Shown here: positions 10,772-23,270 of the stretch, in pieces | Position numbering within the stretch: position 1 is the first letter of the stretch | Layout: each line of letters starts with the position of its first letter | Assembly (NCBI RefSeq): GCF_029931775.1 | Contig: NC_079324.1 | Span: 59,713,268 to 59,777,267 of the forward strand | Source: Euleptes europaea | Taxonomy: Eukaryota; Chordata; Lepidosauria; Squamata; Sphaerodactylidae | Direction: 5' to 3' | DNA length: 64,000 nucleotides | Translations under genes and position numbers: made by a program | The notes under the pieces: model-generated | Told to the model about the DNA's origin: nothing | Seen by the model: the letters and a program-made list of their open reading frames with translations, nothing else | The model's database searches: none

Positions 10772-11277
10772 TGAGATTTACCTTGAGATTTATTATTCGG
10801 ATTTACCTCCAGCCAGTTAACAACTTGGTTTTGGACACCCCCATTCTGGGAAACACCACCCTTTCATTCTGCAGGTATCGAAGCTGGATTCCAGCTTGGT
10901 TGTCCATTGCTGACACAAAGGGCCACTTTGTACCTTATGAATTTCTGTACCCAAAAAAAATCCACATTTCAATGGCAAAAAAGTACAAGTGCCTGACCCT
11001 CAACTGTGAACAGAGTTGCATGTATTTTAATTGTTCGATTTCCCTGTCAGAAACCAACAAAAGCAATCGATCTGAAAGCACCTCTCTTTGCAGCTTCATA
11101 CAGATGGCACCTGGGTACACACACAGGCGATTACCGTCCAATCTGTCGCCCATTTTCCTCAGTCGCCCATTCCCGATTCCATCCAGCGGGAGGCGGTTTG
11201 TCAGGGTGTGCTTTGAGAATCAGGCCATGACGGGAAAATTCCCCTCGAGACAAAGCGAAACTGAATACAGCCTTTAA
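10771..11277 (+). other. 168-codon open frame of unknown meaning
   Basis: Uninterrupted frame with no recognised domain, starting at the edge of a SINE. Composition is ordinary, no upstream CpG island or splice logic is visible, and no homolog is known to me. It is most likely chance, but it is the longest frame outside the GC-rich blocks and the RFLNA 3' region. Confidence 0.15.
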
Positions 11278-11279
11278 GG

Positions 11280-11502
11280 CCGTGGTTCTCAACCTTTTTT
11301 GCTCCATTCCCCCCTTTCACCATTGTTCAGAATATAATTCCCCCCTTCCCAAGATAGTCTAACTCAAAAAAACAAACTACAATTTTACGGATTGTATGTA
11401 ATCTACAGGACAACACACTTTGCTGAATAGTGGTCCAAATTCCTCCCCTGGAGCCCTAAAATTCCCCCCTGGGGGGCATCCCCCCCTTGTTGAGAACCCC
11501 TG
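11280..11502. mobile_element. hAT-type MITE with 8-bp TSD
   Basis: TIRs CGTGGTTCTCAACC and GTTGAGAACCCCTG. Flanks CTTTAAGG (11272-11279) and CTTTAGGG (11503-11510) match at 7 of 8 bases. No coding capacity. Confidence 0.8.
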
Positions 11503-12893
11503 CTTTAGGGTAATGCCCTGACACCGTGCTTGCCTCTACGGGAGGCCGTGCACCCCTGAGCAGCAGTGAACATGGAACAGGTGTGAATAATTATACCAGA
11601 GGGGGGGAACCCCTCGGGGAGCTGAGCTTGTGTTATTCAGGGGTGTAGTCTATCCGTTTGGAAATATTAATGGCTCGGTACAAAGTCAGCATGTCTGAAT
11701 TCCACCTTTTGGGAACAATCAAAACGCCTTCTTGATGTAAAAGTGTAATTTGATGAAGCCCTTTGTCCTGGTAATAGTGCTAAACTCCATCTGGAGATTT
11801 TTTTTTTTTCTTCTCTTTCCCCCATTCCCCTCTTTGAAGCTGGGATAGAAGCCTGAAACATTTCAGAGTACTTTTACCAAAAGTAAAGGGGAGGGAATCT
11901 TAACAGTTGCCAGAGAGACCCCCCCACACGCTTTTAGCAAGCCATAGCCACTTGGTTCCTTTGATGGCTAGACGCGCAACTGATGACTCTGAGCTGGGGA
12001 GATTGAATTTCATTGTTTTGATATGAAGAAATCTAAGAAGAGGGGGGGATGTTGAACTTGCTCACTGTAAGGGAAGCTCTGCTAAGAGTGATGTCTTTCG
12101 TGTTTTCACTACATTGTGCCCTAATAGAGATCTCAAAGCAATTGCCACAGGTCCTCTGGAAAAACCATGGCTGGATGAGGCAGCAGAAAGCATAGAGGGG
12201 TTTACTGTCATGTACCAACAGTCAGCAGTCCCTTTAGATCCCATCCAAATGCTTCTCATAGGCAAACCCAGCCAATCTGAGTCTACATAATCAACTTATA
12301 TGGTTGCCTTTCTCTGTGGGATTTGCTAGGCTCATGTGCAGACTTGTATGTCTTTATTAGTTTGGTCTATGTTAGCAATTTCTTTCCTCTCCTTTTGTTG
12401 TAATGTTTGGTTTCTGTCACTAGATGTCACTAGGTAGCACAATTTTAGCTGGACATGGTGACACATACAAGGAGATATTTCGTGTGCTTGTTACAAAATT
12501 TGGGGGGGGGAGTATATTTTACTGACCTAATATTTTGCTGTATCAAAAAAACATAGGCTTAGAAAACAAACCTGACAAACATACTAACAACAGCATACTC
12601 ATTAGACTAACTATATCTGCATCATTAAAACTAGAAAACTATAACGCTTCATTAAAACAACATAATTATTAATGCAACAAAACAGTTTTAAAACCAGTGA
12701 ATAACATAAAAAACAATAATATTCTATGTGCAATAAAAACAGTGCTAAACAACAGAATATAACAAAATATAACCAATGAGCATGTCACAGAAAACCCGGC
12801 AAAACAAACAAAAAAAGAGTGTTGTCACATTTTTAAGAGAGAAGAAAATAAGGCCAAATCTGATGGTAAAAATTTATATTTTGTTATTCAACT
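11503..12893. other. Unassigned intergenic sequence, A-rich right half
   Basis: No recognised element to about 12540. From 12545 to 12830 it is rich in AAAACA and AATAAC words, resembling a decayed A-rich SINE/LINE tail. A G9 run lies near 12502. Confidence 0.35.
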
Positions 12894-13198
12894 AGCCAGC
12901 ATGGTGGTGTGGTTTGGAGTGGTGGAGTCTGATCTGGAGAACCAGGTTTGATTCCCTACTCCTCCACATGTGGCAGAGGCTAATCTGGTGAACTGGATTT
13001 TTTCCCCCACTCCTCCACACGAAGCCAGAGGGGTGACCTTGAGCAAGTTACATCTCTATTAGAGCTCTCTCAGCCCCACCTACCTCACAGGGTGTCCGCT
13101 GTGGGGAGGGGAAGAGAAGGTGATCGTAAGCCAGTTTGAGTCTCCCTTAAGTGGGAGAGAAAGTCGGCATATAAAAACCAACTTTTCTTCTTCTTCTA
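12894..13198 (+). repeat. Sauria-type SINE
   Basis: Nearly full-length. The GTTAAGAG stretch of the tRNA-like head is shortened. Confidence 0.87.
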
Positions 13199-13737
13199 AA
13201 AATTCCCTATGTGTTTTGCTAACGGGCTTGTTCAGGGAAATTGGTTAGTCTTTCAGTGTTCCTTCAACATGAGTACAAGACTTTTTTAAAAACAGTAACA
13301 ATTTAAAAAAAAATATGACAAAGCATCCATTAGAGGCTCACTGTTATGGTCCTAGAAAACCCAACCAAGGTCCATTTCACATGTTCTGTTAGCAGTATCA
13401 TGTCTTGGGTTCACTGTCCTTCTATATGGAATTTGCTGGGTGGGGCCAGGTCCCAAACACCTGGTGCGTGCGTTCCTTATCATACACATTCAGAAAATGT
13501 GCACCGGCCCTCGTACGCATGTTATGTTTTTAGAACTCCACGCCATTAGGTGAAAAACATAGTATGTCCAACACCCTGAGCATATCTACCTTGGTTTTTG
13601 CAACTCAGCACCACCACCACCCCACACACACACACAGCAAGAGAACAGTTCCTTCCCCCAATAAGAAAGAATCATATTAAAAGTAAAAGAATCGCACTAG
13701 TGCCCAGATTGCATTCATTCTCAGGATTGTGACCTCC
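13199..13737. other. Unassigned intergenic sequence
   Basis: Contains (CAC)n/(CA)n at about 13610-13638. Nothing else recognised. Confidence 0.35.
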
Positions 13738-13979
13738 AAGCGTGGTGTATTGGTTAAGAGCGGTGGTTTGGAGCGGTGGACTCTGATCTGGAGAACCGGG
13801 TTTGATTCCCCTCTCCTCCACATGAGCGGCAGGCGCTAATCTGGTGAACTGGATTTGTTTCCCCACATGTACACCTGAAGCCAGCTGGGTGACCTTGGGG
13901 AGGGGAAGGGGATGGTAAGTCAGTTTGATTCTTCCTTAAGTGGTAGAGAAAGTCGGCATATAAAAACCAACTCTTCTTC
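13738..13979 (+). repeat. Sauria-type SINE with internal deletion
   Basis: Head and tail are intact. The CAGCTCTCTCAG through TCTGTTGTGG block is missing. Confidence 0.87.
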
Positions 13980-14880
13980 AAACTGCATACATACCCCCAC
14001 TTTCACCCAAGCTTCTACGTATCAAATTTTCAACCGAGCACTGATCCATGACCTCGAGGTTCAGACCACCAAGTCCGTCGATGTTTGATCTCCGGTTTAA
14101 AATGCTGGCTGCCTCTCCCCCCTGCCCCCTTTTTCCCCTGGTAGATTTCGGTATTTGGGGTCTATATTCTGCCTGCATTCACTCAAACACGGCCCCAAGT
14201 CTAGCGCAGGGCTCTAATTTAATTATAGAGGCGGTGTTTCTCTTTTAAAGGCTGAAATCCGGCAAACTGCATGAGACTAAAAATGGAACGGCAACATGGA
14301 TATTTAATTCAGCCACATGTGGTGTTATTTATAAAGTTTGGAGAAAATTTGTTTTAGATCTCGCAGTAGAGTGGGGAGGGGAGGAGGGACCCTGTGCCTG
14401 AAACCGAGTTATAGTTGAGTCTGGATTTCTTTCCTAAATTAGTTGTGTTGCTGCTGTTTATTTAATATCCAAGTCCCAGGAGGAGTTGCTTGATGAAAGA
14501 CAATGTGGTTAATAAATGTGCGCTTATGTACTGTAAGCAGGGCCAAATGCTTTGACACTAGGTGGAACCTAAACTAGCAAACTTGAAAGCGCGTGCACTG
14601 TTTTGTGTTATTTTGGTCGGGCCTAATATAAAAAAGGCAAGGCATGGCTTTTGTTTTCAGACTGCTAGAGTTCATTATGCTCCATGAAATTTCCATACTT
14701 AAAGAATGCACAAGCTGGAACCTACATTTTTGGGGAGGGGGCCATCAATATAGGTTTTGAAAACACAGAGGATGGAGGAGGAAACAAACACAAGATTAGA
14801 AATCCAAAACAAAATGGTTTCTTGGAAGTCCAATTAAATATAATCAGCCTGCTTATTGAACACATAAAGCTGCCGTAAAC
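13980..14880. other. Unassigned intergenic sequence
   Basis: No recognised repeat or gene. Confidence 0.35.
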
Positions 14881-15065
14881 TGAATAAGTTGGTCCATTGA
14901 AGTCATTATTGTCTACTCAGACCGGTAGCGGCTCTCCAGGGTCTCAGGCAGGGGTCTTTCACATCACCTACTTGCCTAGTCCCTTAACTGGAAGATGCCA
15001 GGGATCGAACCTGGGACCTTCTGCATACCAAGCAGATGCTCTACCACTGAGCCACAGCCCCTCTG
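14881..15065 (-). repeat. tRNA-Ala-like SINE
   Basis: Full-length except the extreme tail. Inverted B box GATCGAACCTGGGACC and inverted A box CCACTGAGCCACAGCCCC. Confidence 0.87.
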
Positions 15066-16379
15066 TTCATTAATTTGTTCAAGATTCACAAATGGGAACT
15101 GTGAACATAGAAAGCTTCCTGTCAAAATTCATCTTGTGGCTCAAAAACGTTAAAGGGCCAGTTCTTTATTTCTAATGGGCACAACCCAGCCAAAGTTAAG
15201 ACTAATTTCAACCGGAGAGTTCCCGTCTTAAAAGTTGCCAACCCTTCAATGCAGGCTTCTTTTTGCTCTTGACAAGATTTCCACCATGTTTACTCCAGGT
15301 ATATACTTGTGGTCTTTATTCAGGGGATAGTTTTCTGGCAAAGCCAATCAGACTTTGAGATGCCCAATTGACTTTGCTGGATGCTGTACCCCAGTAGAAA
15401 GGAACCCGTTCCAGTTTACACAGCTTAAAAATGTGCTTTATTTTTGCCAAGCACATAAACGCTTACTTGACTTTTGCGCCTGTGATTCAACCCATGGCAG
15501 TTCAGCAAAATATTCACATTATTCTCCTAAAACAGTGTCAGGAACTTCTCTTGCCACCCCAGTGAAATAATATAATGCCTTGAGGCTAGTTAGGCATAAC
15601 TGCTAGGTGGCTTTGACCCGGAGCACCAGGAATTAATCAGAAAGGTAAATACTTTCTTGCATTTTCCTAACCCAAGTCCTTCACAAAAGGGGGTGGGGAA
15701 ATACTCTCATGCCTCTTGCAGCAAGGTACCGGGGTTTATGTTTCCTGTAACCCAATGCCCATGGATTCAGGCACAAAAGAAATAGGTCAGATGCTTATTT
15801 ATTATCCGTAAGCGGGACATACCGAAATGGAATGAGCAGATTCCGGCATTATATCTCTAGCTAACTCACTCCTCTTGTATTATTACTACGCCTAACTTAT
15901 TATTTATTTTTTAAAATGATAAATGAGGGATTTATGGGCTTTGCTTTTTGAATAATTGGACTGTTCCACAGAAAAACCCCAGGGGAGAATAGAGTTTCTA
16001 AAATCCTCAGTCAATATGAATGCAGCTTAGTGAGTTCAAGGATGTGCCAACTGGTTGTGTGGTTGTTTTAGCTTTATTTTTTTCTTTGAGCTCCAGACTC
16101 CTGTGCCCTGGTACTATATCATGTTGCTTTGGAAAATGCCTTTCAGTTTCAAAAGTGGTTTACCACGTGGGGTAGCCGACAACCTCATCCCAAAGTGTGT
16201 TGAAACTAGACGTACAATGCTTTGGATCCTGGCCTCATATAAGCACAGTGGCTGAGAACGGTCACCCAGAAAGAGTCCCCAGTTCAAATCTTGCAATTGC
16301 TATCAACCCATTAGGCAGGCCACTGTTGCTGAGACATCTATTGGGGTGGTGGTGGTAACAACACTGATTTACACCATAT
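15066..16379. other. Unassigned intergenic sequence
   Basis: About 1.3 kb with no recognised element. Frames up to 72 codons look random. Confidence 0.35.
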
Positions 16380-16389
16380 GGTTGAACTA

Positions 16390-17029
16390 GGGAGGGTGTG
16401 TGAGAGATTGAGAGATTGTTCCCCTTGATCTAGCACTGTCATGGATGATTGCTGCATCCCACAATTTAACTTAGGTACAAATGCTCGAAGAATTCTGTGC
16501 TACTTGAAAGCTTGTTATGTTAACTGAGGTGGCTCACAAATAGGTATCATCCTTGATCTTGCCCGAGAAATTAAGAATGCAATCCTAAGAGTAAACATGA
16601 GTAGGATTCTGAGTAGACCGGCTTAAGATTGCTTTCTGTGTCCACAAAAGTTCTACACACACACACACACACACACACTGTGTTTACTAGGCAGCATAGC
16701 TAAATTGTGGAACTCCCTGCCCCAGGATGTGGTGATGGCTGCCAACCTGGAAGGCTTTAAGAGGGGTGTGGACATGTTCATGGAGAAGAAGGCTATCCAT
16801 GGCTACTAGTCAAAATGGATACTGGCCATGATGCACACCTATTCTCTCCAGGATCAGAGGAGCATGCCTATTATATTAGGGGCTGTGGAAAACAGGCAGG
16901 ACAATGCTGCTGCTGCAGTTGTCTTGTTTGGGGGCTTCCTAGAGGCTCCTGGTTGGCCACTGTGCGAACAGACTTCTGGACCTGATGGACCTTGGTCTGA
17001 ACCAGCATGTCTTTTCTTATGTTCTTACC
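16390..17029 (+). repeat. CR1-tailed composite repeat, copy 1
   Basis: Left ~260 bp of non-CR1 sequence, then (AC)n at about 16652, then a CR1 3' end (coding remnant LWNSLPQDVV-like, GGCTTCCTAGAGGC, ending TTCTTATGTTCTTA). The whole unit recurs in opposite orientation at 42121-42740, where it starts 35 bp inside RFLNA intron 1. Possible imperfect TSD: GGTTGAACTAG at 16380-16390 and GGTTGTTCTAG at 17036-17046. Confidence 0.75.
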
Positions 17030-17189
17030 TTATCAGGTTGTTCTAGTCAGGAGTTGCTGACACACTAGGAGTTGCCCTATATAAATGCTAATTATTTTTT
17101 GTGTGTTTCAGTACAGTGTCAATCTTTTCTATTGTAATGTTGTGACATTGCTGTCCAAGTACTTTTGGCCCATCACTGTGAGTTTAGCT

Positions 17190-17630
17190 CAGTGGTTCCT
17201 AAAGTGGGCAGTACCACCCCCTGGGGCGGTGGGATTACCTAGGGGGGCACTAAGAGGCAAGGGGGCAGCAGGGGGCGGTAGAGGTGGGCCCCTTCAACTG
17301 TGTTGTTCACTAATGTACAGTAGATAAGGCTATGGCACCACGCTGGCAAATTTGGTGGAAACAGTCAGAATTTTTTTCCAGACTTTGAATAGCTGGTACC
17401 ACTGGATCAAGTTCATCAGTTTGTTGAAAAAATTTCAACTAAAAAGTTTTAATTTGATTTTGAATGGATATGCAATTAATTGTTACTGTTTTGAAATTTT
17501 ATTGTTATTATCTTCTTTAGTGAGTCATGCAAACTCCTATTTTGAATAATGCTTTTTATAGGGAAGGGGGCGCTGGGGTTGAGTTTGTGGAACTGGGGTG
17601 GTGGTAGCCTGAAATGTTTGGGAACCACTG
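17190..17630. mobile_element. hAT-type non-autonomous element, exact 8-bp TSD
   Basis: TIRs CAGTGGTTCC and GGAACCACTG. GTTTAGCT flanks both ends exactly (17182-17189 and 17631-17638). The 441-bp element carries a GC-rich left part and an AT-rich interior with no transposase frame. The perfect TSD suggests modest age. Confidence 0.88.
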
Positions 17631-17639
17631 GTTTAGCTG

Positions 17640-18727
17640 GAAGTGATGCTCCTAGTGAAAGTTGAGGCCTACAACACAACACGAATCTTTAGTATTTCCC
17701 AAAGCACAGTTGTGTTAGTCTGTTGATAAAGGACTGGGAAGTTCGTCCATGTGCCCCCCCGCTGGAAAAAATAGGAATCCTTTTGTGCCGTTCCCAATTC
17801 AGTTAAACAAAGCTTGCAATGGAGAACTTTCCATCTGGATCTCACCTTTACAAGCTGTCCGATAACCAGAAATTAAGTCAGTGAAGTTTTCCTATCATTT
17901 CATTTCTGTGGCAGGAACAGCTCCATTTTTATACACCTGAGTGCCAGGTTCGGACACAAACAGCCAGGCAAGAAAAAAAACCAAACAGTTGAAATCAATC
18001 CCAAAAATAGGTAGTCAGGGTTTCAGCCTCCAGTTGGTGCTGAGAAAGTCACAACACACACATATGAAAGCATTCAAGCATTTTATTAAGATATATAGAT
18101 TTTTAGCCATTTTTAAACTCCTTAAATTATTTTCTATTAGTAGAACTGATAGGCATTTTTGAGGAAAGGGGGAAATATATATAAAAAAATAAAAGAGCCA
18201 TTGTGGGATACCTTATCACAACAAATATAAAACAGCAGAAATGTTTATTTTTTTTGTAAGCGCTTGGAAAGAACAGAGCTATAAAAATAATTTCGAAACA
18301 AAAAAAATTACATTACCATATGACCAAAGTTTCACTAACTATTTTCGGTCTTCCCCTTCTGACCACCCCACTACCTTCTTCACACTCTGAAATTTTACGT
18401 CAGCGTTCAGCATTTGTGAACAAGACCATCTCCAAAACTAACAAATCTACTCAAGCACCCCCTCCAAGTTCTTAGTAGTAAATGTGACTCCCAGACATGT
18501 AAGAGTTATCTCTGTGTTATACTGCACAGATATCTCATTTAAACAGGATTACACAAATCTATACAGCACCGGCACCCAGGGGATCAGAGGTCTAGGAAGG
18601 CACTGCTGTAGCGCACAGACGCTGCATGATTAGCGGCTGAGGTTCCAGTTAGAAGGTGACCATGCAAAACACCATTTTTTTTCCTTCTAGCACCCAGCTC
18701 CACATTTAAATCAGGCCTTGATCCACC
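17640..18727 (-). other. Non-repetitive region, possible distal RFLNA 3' UTR end
   Basis: AT-rich unique sequence. On the minus strand it carries AATAAA (18087-18082) followed about 20 nt later by a TGTGTGTGTTG stretch, an arrangement typical of a cleavage site. It lies about 8 kb downstream of the RFLNA stop codon, so assignment is speculative. Confidence 0.3.
18082..18087 (-). terminator. Candidate distal polyadenylation signal
   Basis: Minus-strand AATAAA with a GT-rich element (ATGTGTGTGTTGTG) 20-35 nt downstream. It could end a long RFLNA isoform or an unrelated minus-strand transcript. Confidence 0.35.
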
Positions 18728-19024
18728 TCAAGAAGAAGAAGAATTAGTTTTTATATGCCGACTTTCTCTACCACTTAAGGAAGAATCCAACCGGCTTACA
18801 ATCACCTCCCCTTCAACTCCCCACAACAGACACCCTGTGAGGTAGGTGGGGCTGAGAGAGTGTGACTAGCTCAAGGTCACCCAGCTGGCTTCGTGTGCAG
18901 GAGCAAGGAAACAAATCCAGTTCACCAGATTAGCCTTCGCCGCTCATGTGGTGGAGTGGGGAATCAAACCTGGTTCTCCAGATCAGAGTCCACCGCTCTT
19001 AACCACTGCACCACACTGGCTCCC
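18728..19024 (-). repeat. Sauria-type SINE
   Basis: Full-length, sense to a minus-strand transcript. Tail (CTT)n at 18729-18743, head ending CCACACTGGC. Confidence 0.88.
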
Positions 19025-19557
19025 AGTGTGGGCTCAAAGAAGAAATGTCCTTTCATTTAAATAGGAACTACTTATTTATTCACATGGTGCTTTACAGAGT
19101 ACAAAGACAAGTATCTGCCCCGAGATGGGAGGTAATAAGAGGGTGGAAAGAAAGATGCCAGTTCTAAATGGGAAGATGTATCCATCCCCATTATACTTAC
19201 GTAGGCTTAGATTTGGTAAGGAGATGAGGAGGAAGGGGTTGTACCAAGAGCTTTGCAGAAAAGGGGACTTTTAAGGAAGGGAGGTAGCATCCCCACAACA
19301 GAACAGTCTGGATTTGTTCTGCAACAAGCATCAGGGAAGTTGCCTTGCACTGGGGGGAAATTGCGCCATCAGCAGAATCGATCTATTTAAGTGCTGCAGT
19401 ACTGTGGGTCTAATATTTAGGGACATACTTGGGAATGAGTGTGGAGCTACAGAATGGCTATAGGAAACTAGTTTTTGAGAAGTGGAGGATAGAGAACAGG
19501 ATTCTCTGCAGTTGCATGTATTAAGAACTGATCTCTTGCTTTTAGCGCTGAAAACTT
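19025..19557. other. Unassigned sequence
   Basis: No recognised element. Confidence 0.35.
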
Positions 19558-19861
19558 AAGAAGAGTTGGTTTTTATATGCCAACTTTCTCTACCACTTAA
19601 GGGAGACTCAAACCGGCTTACAATCACCTTCCCTTCCCCTCCCCACAACAGACACCCTGTGAGGTAGGTGGGGCTGAGAGAGCTGTGACTAGCCCAAGGT
19701 CACCCAGCTGGCTTCGTGTGTAGGAGTGGGGAAACAAATCCAGTCCACCAGATTAGCCTCCTCCGCTCATGTGGAGGAGTGGGGAATCGGACCTGGTTCT
19801 CCAGATCAGACTCCACAGCTCCAAACCACCGCTCTTAACCACTACACCATGCTGGCTCTCC
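19558..19861 (-). repeat. Sauria-type SINE
   Basis: Full-length copy with intact head (CCACTACACCATGCTGGC) and tail. Confidence 0.88.
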
Positions 19862-20061
19862 AGCTGGGAGTCCCCGCCCTCAGGGTTAAGAATCTTGCAC
19901 ATACATTAATCGATTAAAAACCTCTGTTATCCAAGGCACTGTGTCTTTTAATGTGGTTCTCTCTGCACCATCCTGTGATTACTAGAAACTTCCTGGGTTT
20001 TTTTCCTTAATCCAAGGCAGGATTCTCAAGAAAATTAATTCTATACCCTCTAGTGCCATGT

Positions 20062-20300
20062 GTGTGTGTGTTAAGAGCCGTCAAGTCGCTTCCGACTCCT
20101 GGCGACCCTATGAATCAATGTCCTCCAAAACGTCCTCTCCTTAAAAGCCTTGCTCAGATCTTGCAAACTGAGGGCCGTGGCTTCCTTTATTGAGTCAATC
20201 CATCTCTTGTTGGGTCTTCCTCTTTTCCTGCTGCCTTCCACTTTTCCTAGCATGATTGTCTTTTCCAGTGACTCTTTTGTCTTCTTGTAGTGCCCTGCTC
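20062..20300 (-). repeat. LINE 3' end (L2/RTE-like), C-terminal coding remnant
   Basis: A 60-codon minus-strand frame (20253-20071) reads GSRKRGRPNKRWIDSIKEAT and ends RVARSRKRLDGS. This matches the usual C-terminal end of L2/RTE-type LINE ORF2 (GRP..RW.D.I ... W...IHRVA.SR..L). A short (TG)n lies at the 3' end. A second copy is at 33268. Confidence 0.75.
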
Positions 20301-20744
20301 TCGTGTTTTTCTCTGCACTTGCATTGACTTGCTAATTGCTTTAGCCTCCGTTTAACACTGATTAATTTATTTTTATCCCTATCACTACCTTTACAACTTC
20401 TGCACGCCTTTTATTACATCTAAATGCTGCACAATGTCGTTCTCATTAGTGCCACAATTCACAAAAATGTTAGTCAGAGTTTTTTTGGGTTAAAAAAAAA
20501 ATGGGCTGGGGCAAGACATTGATTGATTTTGCACAGGAATAATGCCACTAAGAAAATAAAGGGAAATGTTTCTTTTTCACATTCTGCTCCCTCTCTACAC
20601 AAAATTAACCTCTGATGAGAAAAGACTATGGCTTTGGCAATAGTAAGCCTAAATTGGGTGGTGGGCCTCTTCAACAGTGACAGCTCTCCTGGTGGGATTT
20701 TTTTTTAAACAGATCCAGCTGCTGCTGTTGGAAGGAGCCAGAGA
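20301..20744. other. Unassigned sequence
   Basis: No recognised element. Short poly(A)/poly(T) runs near 20496 and 20701. Confidence 0.35.
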
Positions 20745-20948
20745 TCAGGGTGGCGGAGAACATCCTTTGTATGTCGAAGGTCCCAGATCCAGGTCTGGGC
20801 ATCTCTAGATTAAAAAAAAACCTCTCTAGTAGTGTGGCTTAGGAAGTTACCGCTCTACTCCAGACCTTAGACAGCCACAACCAGCCAAAGTACACAATAC
20901 TGGGATAGAGGAACCCGGTGGTCAGACTCGGTATAAATCGTTCGTATG
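20745..20948 (+). repeat. tRNA-Ala-like SINE, strongly diverged
   Basis: Recognisable GAAGGTCCCAGATCCAGGTC (B box) and a decayed tail (GACTCGGTATAA). The A box is poor. Confidence 0.55.
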
Positions 20949-22059
20949 TTCACCCACAGACCCATGCATGTAACTTCTGTGGACTGCAGCCAATTTTAGT
21001 AAAAGTTTACACTTTCCAAAATTATAAAAAGCAAAAGCTTTAGAGTTAAAGGATTTAAGTCACATAGGTAGAATTCAGCATGACGGAGAGTTGAGAGGGT
21101 TCTATACGCTTACTTTTTAAAAGCTACGTTTCTTTTACTCAGCTTCAACGGCTGACAATCTCCAGGAGTAAAAATAAATATATAAAGATCCATCACTTTA
21201 AAAATCCCACAGAAAAGAAAGGAAAACTGTAAAACGGGACTCGTTCCTTTAAATGTACACAATACACTCTGAATAAGGGTTAATTTTGCTACTGGCAAAA
21301 TTTTGCTGTTGGCAAAATTAGTAGTAATGCTAAATACAGCATAGACTCAGGTCTTCTGCACTACACAAAGCTTGGTTCTTATTTGGAAATCTGAATTTGA
21401 CATTTGGTAGGGAGCTACAGAAATTTTACTCTTGCTGAAGTCAACAGAAATGCAGCTTTTATTGAAAACAAGCTCATGTGTTATTTTGTGGGGGGGTTCC
21501 TCTTTCCATACTGTTCTGCCAAGCGGTCAGGAGCATTTCACCATTCTCCTGCTTCTCCCCAATTTTTTTTGCTGTGAGGTAAATGTAAAAATGTGAGGTA
21601 AAATTCTCCACACAACACTTCTCAGGATGTGGCAAAGCATGAATACAACCACTTACCAAGATGTCAGCTTACCATGGGACTGTCCACAAGATACACTGGA
21701 GGAAAATCGCACCCACTAGCCTAAAATTACAGGCATTCGATAAAATTTGTGAATAGAGTTTATGCATAATCACAATCCTGCATTAACAGGGATTCCTAAT
21801 TGTGCAGACAAAGCTGGCATGCTTATATTTCTATTCATGTGGACTCTGTCCGCACGTTTTACCAAAGAGATCCAGTATGCGCCGTTCCCATTCTCCCTCC
21901 CTCCCAATGGTCCGCAGATGTATCTTGTGAACAGTTGTATGCCATGTAAAAATCACTTAGTAAGCTCGTTCTCCCTATTTTCCTTTACAGAGGTGAATTT
22001 CATCATTCCCATGTCCCTCATTCCCCACACAGACTCATGCCAGAGTTCTCATGTGAGGT
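20949..22059. other. Unassigned non-repetitive sequence
   Basis: A unique-looking kilobase downstream of RFLNA. A minus-strand AATAAA lies at 21463-21458 without a clear GT-rich partner. Confidence 0.35.
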
Positions 22060-22728
22060 CATAAGAACATAAGGCCATGCTGGATCGGACCCAGGCCCAT
22101 CAAGTCCATCATCTGTTCACACAGTGGCCAACCAGGTGCCTCTAGGAAGCCCACAAGCAAGACAACAGCAGCAGTATTGTCCTGCCTGTGTTCCATAGCA
22201 CCTAATATAATAGGCATGCTCCTCTGATCCTGGAGAGAATAAGTATGCATCATGACTAGTATCCATTTTTACTAATAGCCATGGATAGCCTTCTCGTCCA
22301 TGAACGTGTCCACTCCCTTCTTAAAGCCTTCCAGCCTGGCAGCCATCACCACATCCTGGGGCAGGGAGTTCCACAATTTAACTATGCATTGTGTGGAGAA
22401 ATACTTCCTTTTAACTGTTTTGAATCTCCCACCCTCCAGCTTTAGCAGATGACCCCGCATTCTGGTATTACGAGAGAGGGAGAAAAGTTTCTCCCTGTCC
22501 ACTCTTTCCACACCATGCACAATTGTATAGACCTCTCTCATCTCCTCTTAACTGTCTTCTTTCTAAGCTAAACAGCCCTAAGCATTTCGACTGCTCCTCA
22601 TAGGGCAGTTGCTGTAGCCCCCCTGATCATTTTGGTTGCTCTTTTCTGCACCTTCTCAAGCTCTGCGATATCCTTTTTTGGGTGTGGTGACCAGAACTGT
22701 ACACAGTATTCCAAGTGTGGTCAATTTG
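22060..22728 (-). repeat. CR1 LINE 3' end, ~670 bp
   Basis: The longest CR1 copy in the window. The minus-strand 89-codon frame (22541-22272) contains LFSLSRNTRMRGH and LWNSLPQDVVMAA, typical of CR1 ORF2 C-termini. The 3' UTR runs to TTATGTTCTTAT at 22060. 5'-truncated, as is usual for CR1. Confidence 0.92.
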
Positions 22729-23059
22729 TACATGTGAAGTAAAATTCTCCTCACAGCTTAGCAGGGATGCTACACAAGGCAAACTCAGATGAATATTCAC
22801 CAAATGGTCAGTTCACTTGGGAAGGTATGTGTTACCCCGCTCCAGCTCCCTCATCAGGTGCAAGGGGAGAGTTAAACGCCTACATAGTGGCGTCTAGTTC
22901 ACACCCAAAAAGACCAGGTGAACAAATCCAGAAGACAGGTGTGGAACTGCATGACTGAAAGCGCCTTGATATTTAAAAACAAACCCAAACTCTGCTCCCA
23001 GAAAACACCAAAGGATGATAATAGCCAAGTGGCTTACTAAGTTGTTATTTACACAGTGA
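22729..23059. other. Unassigned sequence
   Basis: About 330 bp between CR1 and SINE with nothing recognised. Confidence 0.35.
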
Positions 23060-23270
23060 ACACATGAAGCTGCCTTATACTGAATCGGACCCTTGGTCCA
23101 TCAAAGTCAGTATTGTCTACTCTGACCGGCAGCGGCTCTCCAGGGTCTCAGGCGGAGGTCTTTCACATCACCTGCTTGCCTAGTCCCTTTAACTGGAGAT
23201 GCCAGGGATTGAGCCTGGGACCTTCTGCATGCCAAGCAGATGCTCTACCACTGAGCCACAGCCCCTCCCC
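23060..23270 (-). repeat. tRNA-Ala-like SINE, full-length
   Basis: Complete from the CATGAAGCTGCCTTATACTG tail to the GAGCCACAGCCCC head. Confidence 0.9.

Noticed and set aside
12545-12830. A-rich region as an expressed small RNA or satellite
   Set aside because: No periodic unit and no promoter boxes. It looks like a decayed A-rich tail region.
20071-20253. Host gene encoding the RW.DSIKEAT-type protein
   Set aside because: This is the C-terminal remnant of LINE ORF2. A second decayed copy is at 33.3 kb.
22272-22541. Host gene for the LWNSLPQDVV-type protein
   Set aside because: It is the CR1 ORF2 C-terminus, repeated elsewhere in the window.
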